Of a stretch of 50,831 nucleotides of DNA, positions 41,069 through 49,392 are shown in pieces (positions within the stretch are counted from its first letter, which is position 1; every line of letters begins with the position of its first letter). The notes beneath the pieces were generated by a model that was not told where the DNA came from, did no database searches, and saw only the letters and a list, made by a program, of their open reading frames with translations. The position numbers and the translations under genes are program-made. The DNA comes from Treponema sp. (lineage in GTDB: Bacteria; Spirochaetota; Spirochaetia; Treponematales; Breznakiellaceae): positions 1 to 50,831 of the forward strand of contig JAIRWM010000118.1 of assembly GCA_031268975.1 (NCBI GenBank). The letters are read 5' to 3'.

Positions 41069-42706
41069 TTACCGGCCGGCGGCACCAACCGTCCGGAGGG
41101 ACAAAACGTCCCCGCCCGGCCCTTCCAGCCAGGCGGAACCCGCGACACGCGAAGCCAGGCCGGCAAGCTCAACCGGATCGCTGAATGCGGCGCCTCTTTT
41201 GCGGCCTGTTTCCACAAGCAGCGCGGCCGCGGCGACGGCGGCGAAAAACAAACTGTCTCCGCCGCCTGAAAAAGCGCCTTGCGCGCGCAGACGGGCCGCG
41301 AGGGCGGCGCAAAACCCCGCCAGAAGGTCCCCGCTTCCCCCGGAAGCGAGCACCGGGAGCATTCCGTCAACATACGCCACGTTCCCGGAGCCGGGGGCCG
41401 CTATCACCGTTACATGGCTTTTGAAAACCAGCACGGCATTAAACCCGCAAGCCATCCGGGAAATCAACCCGGGTTTGGCGAGAAGCGTTTCGGCGCTTAC
41501 GCCGCTGAGCGCCTCAAGTTCTCCCGGATGGGGAGTGAGGATCGTCATTCCGTTAAAGCGGGGTTTCTTCCCCTGCCCGGAAAAGTATTCGTGTGCCAGG
41601 GCTATGCCGTCCGCGTCAAGCACCAGAGGGATCCCCCGCTCCTCCTGTTCAAGCGCCCGCGCAAGCGCGACACCGTGACGTTTGTCCCTGCCCCAGCCGG
41701 GGCCGAGCAGCACGGCGTCGGGCCTGAAACGCGCCTTGCCGTCCTTATCCGCCCTGGAAGCGGGAACAACCATAATCCCGTCCGCGCCCGGCGCCAGTAC
41801 GGGGTACAGTTCATCGTCCACGACAAGCCGTACCAGCCCCGCCCCGGCGGCGGACGCGCCCTTTGCCGCGATACGGCCGGCGCCGCAGCTTCCGTAATCG
41901 CAGGCGTGTATTTCCACAAGCCCGCGGCTGTATTTGTACGCGCCGGCCGGCACTGCCGGAATAAGGGCGCGGGCGGCTTTCCATCCGAAAAGAACAGTTT
42001 CCGCCGGGCCTCCGCCGTAGAGGGCAAGAAGCTGTTTGGGGAAAATACCCCGGACAGGAACAATCACCCCGCAAAAACTTCTCAGCGCGGGGGTATAGAC
42101 GGCTTTTTTTACCGGTTCTATGGCAAGGGTAAGCCCCGCCCGGACCACCGAAGCGCCGGGAGTGAAATCATCGGTACAGCCGGAAGCCATGTCGATTGAC
42201 ACTACAAGAGATTCACTCCGGCGCAGTCCGTTGACGGCCTGTACCATTTCCAGCGAAACGCCGGACAGGGGCCCCTGTAAGCCGGTTCCCGCGATGCCGT
42301 CTATGACGATGCCGGCGTTCTTTATCAGCTCTTCCCGCTCCTTCGTATCGTTCCAGAGATGAACCGGCACGCCCATTGCCTTGAGGGTAGTTACGGCCTG
42401 TGAACGGGGATCGTCCCCGGACGGTTCCCGGCTTAAAAGAACGGCGGTTTTTTTTTCACGGCAGAAGCGTTTCAGCAAAAGCGCGCGGAGCATAACAAGC
42501 GCATCGGCGCCGTTGTTTCCGGGGCCGGCCATTACAAGGACGGCGGGCCTGCTTCGCGTGCCTTCCGGCCGCTTCCACAGATACCGCAGCATCCGCTCCG
42601 CACAGGCCCTGCCGGCTGCTTCCACCAGGGCGGAAGGGCCCAGGCCCCAGGAACAGGACGCCTCGCGGTCAACGCCCAACGAGTCTTCAAAAGACACAAG
42701 CCTCAC
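41069..42706 (-). CDS. nnr: Bifunctional NAD(P)HX epimerase / ADP-dependent dehydratase
   Basis: A 545-residue fusion that repairs hydrated NADH and NADPH. The N-terminal half (about 1-220) is a YjeF-N epimerase (G-P-G-N-N-G-A-D-A, I-D-G-I-x-G-T-G). The C-terminal half is a ribokinase-like dehydratase with L-T-P-H-P-G-E near residue 375 and the G-S-G-D catalytic loop near residue 445. The start is GTG 42706 inside a GTGA overlap with the upstream lipoprotein gene. Confidence 0.94.
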   Translation of the reverse strand: MRLVSFEDSLGVDREASCSWGLGPSALVEAAGRACAERMLRYLWKRPEGTRSRPAVLVMAGPGNNGADALVMLRALLLKRFCREKKTAVLLSREPSGDDPRSQAVTTLKAMGVPVHLWNDTKEREELIKNAGIVIDGIAGTGLQGPLSGVSLEMVQAVNGLRRSESLVVSIDMASGCTDDFTPGASVVRAGLTLAIEPVKKAVYTPALRSFCGVIVPVRGIFPKQLLALYGGGPAETVLFGWKAARALIPAVPAGAYKYSRGLVEIHACDYGSCGAGRIAAKGASAAGAGLVRLVVDDELYPVLAPGADGIMVVPASRADKDGKARFRPDAVLLGPGWGRDKRHGVALARALEQEERGIPLVLDADGIALAHEYFSGQGKKPRFNGMTILTPHPGELEALSGVSAETLLAKPGLISRMACGFNAVLVFKSHVTVIAAPGSGNVAYVDGMLPVLASGGSGDLLAGFCAALAARLRAQGAFSGGGDSLFFAAVAAAALLVETGRKRGAAFSDPVELAGLASRVAGSAWLEGPGGDVLSLRTVGAAGR

Positions 42707-43923
42707 AGGTTCATTTCTCCAAGCAGATGATCGGTGCGCCACCATACAAGCCGGGCGTCCCAGTTCGTCGCTACGAGACCAGAAAGAATGCCTTCCGCGG
42801 ACAGGTTGAACGTATTGTATTCCAGTTCATCATTTTTTACCTGGATAAAACCGAGTCGTTGTTCGCGGGAACCGGCGGTCAGAACCAGAAGCGAGTATCC
42901 GCTGTCCACCGGAAAATAAAGAAAAACCCGGTCGTTTTTTATCACCCCAAGCATGACATAAAACATCCGCTGGGTAACTTTCTGATTGTTTTCCACGGTG
43001 GTATGTTCAAAAAACGGAACGTTTACCGATTCTTCGTAAGCGCCGTTTTCAACATTCATAATCCAGATAACCGACGAATCCGGAACGGCCGGAGCGTTTG
43101 CCTCGGCGGCGGCGTAATAATCGACTTTCAAAAACAGCTTTCTTGTGTCGGGCGCGGCGATGATTGAATCCACCGACGAAAAAGAAGAACCGTTGTTTCC
43201 GGAAGCGGGAATGCTGTCCCGTCGTAAATGCACCAGGTACAGCAGCGTGCCTTCGGAATTGAACCAGTAAATGTTCCAGCCGGAAGAGAGCAGGCAGACA
43301 ACGGCGATTTCGTCGTTAAGCGACGCGTAAATTCCCGATATCCGGGGAAACGGCTTTCCCCCAACGCCTTCCTGACCGAGAAAATTGACAAAGCGCCCTG
43401 AATCGTCAAAATGGAGCACGGCTGAATCAAGCAGGGCTTTCTCTTCGTTGTCGAAGATCTTTCTGTCCGGCTCTACCTTGTCTACCGCGTAAATATGCTT
43501 TTTTGAGTCCACGGTGATAAAACCCGGCTCCCGCAGCGGATAGGCTATGGACCAGCGGGTCGCCACCCCCTCGTCTTCAATGCCGTGCCGCAGGGTTATC
43601 GGGGGCGGGCTTTCCAGATCGTTGTAAATGACAAACAACAAATCACCAAATGACGTATACCGGACGATTTTCTTTCCAAAGGTGTCCGATATGTAAAAAA
43701 GGCCGTCCCGCATGGCAAGACTTGCCCGGTGATCCGAAATGGCGCTGATCATGTTGGAAAGATTTACCTGATTGTCCAGCGGTCCGATTTCAAGGCCGAA
43801 AAGATCCGTCCGCGCCACGGAAGATATCCTCCCCCGGGAACAGGCCGAAAGAAACAAAAAACCGGCAATCACCGGGACGGCAAGCAGCAATCCCCGGGTC
43901 CGGGCGGGTAAAAAGCGTTTCAT
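42703..43923 (-). CDS. Lipoprotein with beta-propeller-like repeats
   Basis: A 406-residue exported lipoprotein with a signal peptide and lipobox L-S-A-C (about residue 28). Repeated strands of the type G-x-x-Y-I-S-D-x-x-x-x-x-I-V-R-Y and H-I-Y-A-V-D-K suggest an NHL-like propeller. I recall similar proteins annotated only as hypothetical in spirochaetes. A TACATT box with TGC in front lies seven bases before the ATG and there is no Shine-Dalgarno. It is divergent from secA, 88 bp apart. Confidence 0.8.
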   Translation of the reverse strand: MKRFLPARTRGLLLAVPVIAGFLFLSACSRGRISSVARTDLFGLEIGPLDNQVNLSNMISAISDHRASLAMRDGLFYISDTFGKKIVRYTSFGDLLFVIYNDLESPPPITLRHGIEDEGVATRWSIAYPLREPGFITVDSKKHIYAVDKVEPDRKIFDNEEKALLDSAVLHFDDSGRFVNFLGQEGVGGKPFPRISGIYASLNDEIAVVCLLSSGWNIYWFNSEGTLLYLVHLRRDSIPASGNNGSSFSSVDSIIAAPDTRKLFLKVDYYAAAEANAPAVPDSSVIWIMNVENGAYEESVNVPFFEHTTVENNQKVTQRMFYVMLGVIKNDRVFLYFPVDSGYSLLVLTAGSREQRLGFIQVKNDELEYNTFNLSAEGILSGLVATNWDARLVWWRTDHLLGEMNL

Positions 43924-43977
43924 CACGGCTAATGTAGCATTTTTCGCCGGTTGTGGATATACGGCCTTTCCCGCGTA

Positions 43978-44006
43978 TTGCCCCTGGCGGGCACTTGGGG
44001 TACAGT
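43978..44006 (+). promoter_or_regulatory. secA promoter
   Basis: TTGCCC (43978-43983), 17-nt spacer, TACAGT (44001-44006), then only five bases before the ATG at 44012. No binding site lies between them. Confidence 0.6.
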
Positions 44007-44011
44007 ACAGT

Positions 44012-46774
44012 ATGCTTGAAAAGCTTATAAAAGCGGTTTTTGGATCCCAGCATGAGCGGGATCTAAAAAAAATGCTCCCCCTGCTCCACGCGGTCAACGA
44101 AAAGGAACACTGGGCGGCGGCCCTTCCCGCGGAAGAATTCCCGCGGCAGACGGAGAGCTTCCGCGCCCGTCACGGCGGCGGCGAAAGTCTTGACGATATG
44201 CTCCCCGAAGCCTTTGCCCTGGCGCGGGAGGCAAGCCGGCGTATGCTCGGGGAACGGCCCTACGATGTTCAGATTCTCGGTTCCGTCGTACTGCATCAGG
44301 GCAAAATCGTCGAAATGAAGACCGGCGAAGGTAAAACCCTCATGAGCGTTGCCGCGGCGTACCTTAACGCCATACCCGGCCGGGGCGTCCACATTGTCAC
44401 GGTAAACGACTACCTCGCCGGCCGGGACGCGGAATGGATGCAGCCCGTATACGGTTATCTGGGCCTTTCCGTGGGAAAAATCCTTTCCGACATGGACAAC
44501 GAAAGAAGAAAGGAAAATTACCGCAAAGACATTACATACGGAACAAACAACGAATTCGGGTTTGATTACCTTCGTGACAACATGCGCTGGGATTTGGACG
44601 GACGGGTCCAGCGGGGCCATGTGTTCTGTATTGTCGATGAGATTGACTCTATCCTTATTGACGAAGCCAGGACGCCCCTTATCATCTCAGGCGCCGCCGA
44701 AGACGATACCTTTAAATACGCCGAAGTAGACAAACTGCTTTCCACCCTGGAAGAGGTGCGGAAAAAAGACAACGGCGACTATCCTGACGAAACCCAGGGG
44801 GAAGAGGTTGTCGGGGATTACAAGCTGAACGAAAAAAACAAAAACATTTCGTTTACAAACGACGGCATGGGGAAAATCGAACTCCTGCTGCAAAAGCGCA
44901 ACCTTATCGCCGGCGCCATTGTGGACGAGCAGAATTTTGAATACCTCCATTACTTTACCCAGGCCCTGCGCGCCCATAAACTGTTCCACATAGACGTTGA
45001 CTATGTCGTCCAGGACGGCCTTGTTCAGATTGTCGATGAATTTACCGGACGCATACTTCACGGACGGCGGTATTCAGACGGCCTTCACCAGGCCATTGAA
45101 GCCAAAGAACGGATTAAGATCGCCCAGCGGAACAGAACCCTGGCGACCATTACGTTCCAGAATTTTTTCCGGCTGTACGAAAAAATTTCCGGCATGACCG
45201 GAACCGCCGACACGGAAGCCGTGGAGTTCAACAAGATCTACAACCTTGACGTTGTGGTTATTCCGACAAACCTGCCGGTAATCCGTGAAGACGAAAACGA
45301 CGTTGTGTATCTGAACGAACCGGACAAATACGACGCCCTGTGCGATGAAATTGCCGAAGCCTACAAAAAAGGCCAGCCGCTTCTTGTGGGAACGGTCTCC
45401 ATAGAAAAGTCGGAAAAAGTCTCTTCCCTGCTTACCCGCAGGGGCGTGCGCCACGAAGTGCTGAACGCGAAAAACCATGCCCGTGAAGCGTCGATTATCG
45501 CCGAAGCCGGATCAAAGAGCGCAGTAACCATTGCCACAAACATGGCCGGGCGCGGTACCGACATAAAGCTTGGAGGCAGCCCGGAACACCGGGCCAGAAA
45601 ACGCGCCGGTACGGAAGCTTCCCCGGAACAGTACGCGCGGATTTACGCTGAAGAATACGCAAAATGGAAAGCCGATTATGAAGAGATAAAATCCCTGGGC
45701 GGCCTTTACGTTATCGGTACCGAACGCCACGAAAGCCGCCGTATCGACAACCAGCTTCGCGGACGTTCAGGCCGTCAGGGCGACCCCGGCCGGTCCAAGT
45801 TCTTTATTTCAATGGACGACGACCTGATGAGGCTTTTCGGGGAAAACATTAAAGGCATTATGTCGCGGATGGGAATGCAGGCCGGTGAGCCCATTTACCA
45901 TCCCTGGCTTAACAAAAGCATTGAAAACGCCCAGAAAAAAGTCGAAGAGCGCAACTTTGAAATTCGAAAACATCTTCTGGAATACGACGACGTTTTAAAC
46001 CAGCAGAGAAAGTTTATTTATGATCAACGGGACGCCATTTTACGCGATACCGATTTAAAAAAACGGATCAACGATACGACGTCCGCGATGATTGCCGACG
46101 TGCTGGCCGTTTTCACGGCGGAAAGCAAAAAAGATTCCCAGCAGGCCCTGAGCGGGCTGCTGGAATTCCTTAAGCAGAAATTTAATTATGTTCCGCCTTT
46201 CACCGCTTCTGAAAAAGAAATCGTAAACAACATCGAATCCATGGAACAGATCCTTGTTTCGGATCTGGAAAAAGACATAGAGGAAAAAGAAGCGCTTCTT
46301 GGAAGCGCGGCGATTAACGCTTTTATACGCGCCCAGTACCTTCAGTTCATTGATCGTAAATGGCTTGACCATCTGGAAAACATGGAAGCGCTGCGGGAAG
46401 CGGTTTATCTTCGGGGCTATGCCCAGAAAAACCCCCTCACTGAATACAAACTTGAAGGGTTCCAAATATTCGAGACCATGCTTGATACAATACGGGAAGA
46501 GATCGCTTCGCGGGTACATCTTGTGCGCATACAGAGGGCGGAAGAACGGGAAACGCGTACCGGGCCGGCAGTACAGGCCCAGACAGCCAACCACAGCGCC
46601 GTTACGGCGTTCGGCCGGGGACAGGCGCCGGGAAAACACGGCCCGCCCGCCGGGCCTCAGGCCCGCTCCATGCCCGACAGCGCGACGGTGGTCCGTTCAC
46701 AGCCAAAAGTCGGCCGCAACGATCCCTGCCCCTGCGGATCGGGGAAAAAGTACAAGCATTGTCACGGACGGTAG
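44012..46774 (+). CDS. secA: Preprotein translocase ATPase SecA
   Basis: The 920-residue motor of the Sec export pathway. Walker A is M-K-T-G-E-G-K-T (near residue 102) and the DEAD-like motif follows at [18 protein letters not shown] lies in the second motor domain, and N[11 protein letters not shown] later. The C-terminal zinc motif [12 protein letters not shown] is complete. ATG 44012 gives the family N-terminus ([11 protein letters not shown]). Its promoter lies so close that the transcript may have no leader. It ends seven bases from the convergent SPOR protein gene. Confidence 0.97.
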   Translation: MLEKLIKAVFGSQHERDLKKMLPLLHAVNEKEHWAAALPAEEFPRQTESFRARHGGGESLDDMLPEAFALAREASRRMLGERPYDVQILGSVVLHQGKIVEMKTGEGKTLMSVAAAYLNAIPGRGVHIVTVNDYLAGRDAEWMQPVYGYLGLSVGKILSDMDNERRKENYRKDITYGTNNEFGFDYLRDNMRWDLDGRVQRGHVFCIVDEIDSILIDEARTPLIISGAAEDDTFKYAEVDKLLSTLEEVRKKDNGDYPDETQGEEVVGDYKLNEKNKNISFTNDGMGKIELLLQKRNLIAGAIVDEQNFEYLHYFTQALRAHKLFHIDVDYVVQDGLVQIVDEFTGRILHGRRYSDGLHQAIEAKERIKIAQRNRTLATITFQNFFRLYEKISGMTGTADTEAVEFNKIYNLDVVVIPTNLPVIREDENDVVYLNEPDKYDALCDEIAEAYKKGQPLLVGTVSIEKSEKVSSLLTRRGVRHEVLNAKNHAREASIIAEAGSKSAVTIATNMAGRGTDIKLGGSPEHRARKRAGTEASPEQYARIYAEEYAKWKADYEEIKSLGGLYVIGTERHESRRIDNQLRGRSGRQGDPGRSKFFISMDDDLMRLFGENIKGIMSRMGMQAGEPIYHPWLNKSIENAQKKVEERNFEIRKHLLEYDDVLNQQRKFIYDQRDAILRDTDLKKRINDTTSAMIADVLAVFTAESKKDSQQALSGLLEFLKQKFNYVPPFTASEKEIVNNIESMEQILVSDLEKDIEEKEALLGSAAINAFIRAQYLQFIDRKWLDHLENMEALREAVYLRGYAQKNPLTEYKLEGFQIFETMLDTIREEIASRVHLVRIQRAEERETRTGPAVQAQTANHSAVTAFGRGQAPGKHGPPAGPQARSMPDSATVVRSQPKVGRNDPCPCGSGKKYKHCHGR

Positions 46775-46781
46775 TCCGCGG

Positions 46782-48089
46782 CTATTCCCCTCTCCTGATA
46801 AACGCGTCCGAGTAGCCCGAGCCCCTGAAGCGCCTGAGCAGCGCGCCGGATTCGCCGTGGTTTACCGGGCCCACAAGAATCCGGTAGATCGGCCGATCCG
46901 CGCTGCCGGTACATTGGACAGCGAGCGGAAGGTTTTTCTCGATTTTGGTTATTTCAAATTCGACGGCCTCGGTTTTACTGTACGCGCCAAGCTGGAGATA
47001 ATATTTTCCCGATTCCAGTTCACCGACCGACGGTATGCTGAATACTCCGGGGATGACGTTGTACGCGGGCGCAAGCGGATTAACAGAACGTATCGGCGGT
47101 TCTTCAAAAACCGGGGGAGTTTCTTCCACAACGGGGGGCCGTTCTTCGGTGGGAACAAGGGTGATAACGCTTTCCGCGTCGAGATACGGTATTTTTTCCT
47201 CGGGAAGAGAAGCTTCGCCCGCGGCCCACAGGTCGTCAGGTTCCGGAACAGCTTCCGCCATAACGACCTCGGCTTCTTCAAGAGATTTTCCTTCCGGAAC
47301 GGCGGTAATGATAACCGTTTCCGCGGACACGGGATCGAAATAACTGTCAACTTCCGCCGGCTCTTTCGCCGCCGGCTCTGCAGCCGCCTTTTCCGGCTGT
47401 TTTTCGGTCACGACCGGCACGTCCGGTTCCACTGCCGGCGGTTCTTCCCGGAAAGGAGTTTCTTCTACAATGGGAGGAGCTACGAACACTACCGCCGGTT
47501 CTTCCGGCTGTTCGGTTACCTCAGGCACGCCGGGTTCCGCCGCTTTTTCCGCGACAGGCGGCGTTTTCGCGGCGTCCGCCGGGGGGTAGTGCGGAATAAC
47601 TATCACGGGGGGAATTTCATCCGGGACGGACGGCCCCCGGTAGGTTTCAAGGGCCGCTTCCGGATCATAGTCAGGATCGCCTGAGCGAAGGCTTTCTTCG
47701 CCGAACCGGGAAAACGCGATTGGATCCGCAGGCTGGATCATCCGTATCCGCCCTATTGATCGGCTCTGTAACCCTACGGCGTCCGCGCTTTCTCTGGATA
47801 CGACGGCCAAAAGGCCCGGCGAGTCAAGGCCGGCGGCCACGATGCCCCGGACCGTTTTCCCGGTTTCAAGGTTTGTTATGTCCACAATGGTATTTCGGGG
47901 AAACGAATTTGTCGCCACGTAAAACCCCGAATCGGGAAGTTCCCCGCCGGAAGAGACGGCGGCGGCGCCTTCCCACACAGAAGCGTTCACAAGGGACAGC
48001 AGCAGTAAAACGCAAACCGTTCCAAAAGCCGTTTTTTTCACTTTGGATTGTACGCTGCCTTTGGCAGCCTGCGCGTGGTTTTTCATCAT
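46782..48089 (-). CDS. RlpA-like envelope protein with SPOR domain
   Basis: A 435-residue exported protein. The signal peptide spans about residues 18-38. Residues about 50-115 form a double-psi-beta-barrel-like part (V-A-T-N-S-F-P-R-N-T-I-V-D-I-T-N-L). A long Pro/Glu/Val-rich linker (about 125-340) leads to a C-terminal SPOR domain (Y-Y-L-Q-L-G-A-Y-S ... Y-R-I-L-V-G-P) that binds denuded peptidoglycan. RlpA proteins have this order. It lacks a lipobox, unlike classical RlpA. It starts two bases after the upstream exported protein gene ends. Confidence 0.85.
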   Translation of the reverse strand: MMKNHAQAAKGSVQSKVKKTAFGTVCVLLLLSLVNASVWEGAAAVSSGGELPDSGFYVATNSFPRNTIVDITNLETGKTVRGIVAAGLDSPGLLAVVSRESADAVGLQSRSIGRIRMIQPADPIAFSRFGEESLRSGDPDYDPEAALETYRGPSVPDEIPPVIVIPHYPPADAAKTPPVAEKAAEPGVPEVTEQPEEPAVVFVAPPIVEETPFREEPPAVEPDVPVVTEKQPEKAAAEPAAKEPAEVDSYFDPVSAETVIITAVPEGKSLEEAEVVMAEAVPEPDDLWAAGEASLPEEKIPYLDAESVITLVPTEERPPVVEETPPVFEEPPIRSVNPLAPAYNVIPGVFSIPSVGELESGKYYLQLGAYSKTEAVEFEITKIEKNLPLAVQCTGSADRPIYRILVGPVNHGESGALLRRFRGSGYSDAFIRRGE

Positions 48090-48090
48090 G

Positions 48091-48588
48091 TTATCCTCTT
48101 TGTCTTAATTGGGGGACAAGTTTTTCCGCGTTCTTTTTCACTTCGAGAAATTCGTCATGCGCATCAATCCGGGAGTTTCCGGCGCAGGAGGTTTCGAATA
48201 AAAGCGTTTCGTTTGATACGCTGAATACCCGTAAATATACTGTTTGGGGTTTTTCCAGGCCGCTGCCCCGGTATTCAAGCAGGGCCATGACAAAATAGTC
48301 GGCGCCGCCGTTTTTCGCTTCGTCAAATTCCGTCCGCGCCCTGTCCGGAAGCTTTTCACCGGATTTTTCGAAGATTCCCGCGTCCGGAATTCTCATAACC
48401 GGGGCGTTTGACACGATATGACCGGCCTCGAAAAACACGTCCATCATTCCGCTCTCCCACAGTGAAGAAGACTGTGACTGTCCGTCTTCTTCGGGGAGCC
48501 CCGCCTCTATGATCAAAAACGAGACCGTGGCGGCGGAAAGCGCGCCCGACGCGAGAACCATACCCAGCAATAAAATCAACTTTTTCAT
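48091..48588 (-). CDS. Exported protein of unknown function
   Basis: A 165-residue protein with a clear signal peptide (M-K-K-L-I-L-L-L-G-M-V-L-A-S-G-A-L-S-A, cleavage near residue 20). The mature part is a mixed alpha/beta domain with no motif that I recognise. GGGGA precedes the ATG. It is paired with the SPOR protein gene, so a cell-wall role is a reasonable guess. Confidence 0.75.
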   Translation of the reverse strand: MKKLILLLGMVLASGALSAATVSFLIIEAGLPEEDGQSQSSSLWESGMMDVFFEAGHIVSNAPVMRIPDAGIFEKSGEKLPDRARTEFDEAKNGGADYFVMALLEYRGSGLEKPQTVYLRVFSVSNETLLFETSCAGNSRIDAHDEFLEVKKNAEKLVPQLRQRG

Positions 48589-48602
48589 ACGTCCCCTATT
48601 TC

Positions 48603-48624
48603 CACGCGGCCGTCCCGCCGCGTG
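48603..48624. promoter_or_regulatory. Perfect palindrome in the leader of the exported protein gene
   Basis: CACGCGGC (48603-48610) and GCCGCGTG (48617-48624) around six bases, just upstream of the GGGGA binding site of the 48588 gene and within the 110-bp divergent region shared with the NusG paralogue. Operator or RNA hairpin. Confidence 0.5.
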
Positions 48625-48698
48625 TAGAACAAAACCCGAAACACATCCACGATCCCCCCATCTATCCTATCGGAAAATTTCCTGTTAATAATTAGGTG

Positions 48699-49241
48699 AT
48701 GAAGTACTACGCGATGCAGGTAAAAACAAGGGGAGAGGAAAAATTCATACGGCTTTTCAGGGCGCTGTATCCGGAATGCACGCTGCCGATCTACTTTCCC
48801 AAACGGAGACTTTCCGTGCGGCGGAAAGGCGCCATGACCCAGACTACCCCGGCGGTGTTTCCCGGCTACATTTTTCTGGAAATTGACGACGACGACTCCG
48901 TATACAAATACCACTGGTCTTTCAGGCGGACCGACGGCTTTTTCCGGTTTTTAAAATCAAACCAGAATATCAGGGCGCTGTCGGGAAAAGACCTGGAAAC
49001 GGCGCTTCATTTTATCAAAAAAACCGGGCCGCTGGCGGGTATTTCCCGGGTTTACTTTGACGAAAATTTCCGTATTGTTGTCGTTGAAGGCCCCCTTGCC
49101 GGGCTTGAGGGAAATATCATTAAGGTCGATAAAAGAAAAGGGAGGGCGAAAATCAAACTTGACCTGTACGACGATTCCTTTGCCATTGATTTGGGGTTTG
49201 AACTGATAGAACCCGCCGCCCGGTCACATCTGGTCTACTAA
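48699..49241 (+). CDS. LoaP/NusG-paralogue transcription antiterminator
   Basis: A 180-residue NusG-family protein. The N-terminal NGN domain has M-K-Y-Y-A-M-Q-V-K-T and the core F-P-G-Y-I-F-L-E-I. A linker leads to a KOW domain (V-V-V-E-G-P-L-A-G-L-E-G, near residue 130). The N-terminus, the spacing and the position directly ahead of a polysaccharide gene resemble LoaP/UpxY-type specialised NusG paralogues rather than housekeeping NusG, which normally sits with ribosomal genes. An in-frame GTG lies one codon upstream. A TAATAA box ends seven bases before the ATG. Confidence 0.85.
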   Translation: MKYYAMQVKTRGEEKFIRLFRALYPECTLPIYFPKRRLSVRRKGAMTQTTPAVFPGYIFLEIDDDDSVYKYHWSFRRTDGFFRFLKSNQNIRALSGKDLETALHFIKKTGPLAGISRVYFDENFRIVVVEGPLAGLEGNIIKVDKRKGRAKIKLDLYDDSFAIDLGFELIEPAARSHLVY

Positions 49242-49283
49242 GGAAGCACTGATTCATTCAATCGGGAATAAATTAGTGCTTCC
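49242..49283 (+). repeat. Hairpin directly after the NusG-paralogue gene
   Basis: GGAAGCACTGATT (49242-49254) pairs with AATTAGTGCTTCC (49271-49283), one G-T pair, with a 16-nt loop. It starts at the base after the stop codon. No T-tract follows, so it is not a typical terminator. Confidence 0.75.
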
Positions 49284-49332
49284 CTAATGTAGATTTTTCG
49301 CAGTTTTCCGCAGGAAAACGAGAAAAATAATG

Positions 49333-49371
49333 GGGTAACGCTGATTAGCGTCAAGTTAATCAGCGTTACCC
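49333..49371 (+). repeat. Perfect 15-bp hairpin before the dehydratase gene (repeat family B)
   Basis: GGGTAACGCTGATTA (49333-49347) pairs completely with 49357-49371 around loop GCGTCAAGT. The loop and inner arms recur at 28918-28955. It lies 22 bp upstream of the next start codon. Confidence 0.8.
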
Positions 49372-49392
49372 TAAAAGGTGCGTTTAAAAAGC

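Noticed and set aside
46299-47684. Rightward 461-codon open frame continuing past secA
   Set aside because: Arg/Phe/Gly-rich shadow of the Pro/Glu/Val-rich SPOR protein on the other strand.
48663-48671. TATCC-like sequence near the NusG paralogue resembling the left-edge repeat
   Set aside because: Only about one and a half units; no tandem array.
48585-48914. Leftward 109-codon open frame overlapping the NusG paralogue
   Set aside because: Antisense to a clear NGN domain; no binding site and no family resemblance.
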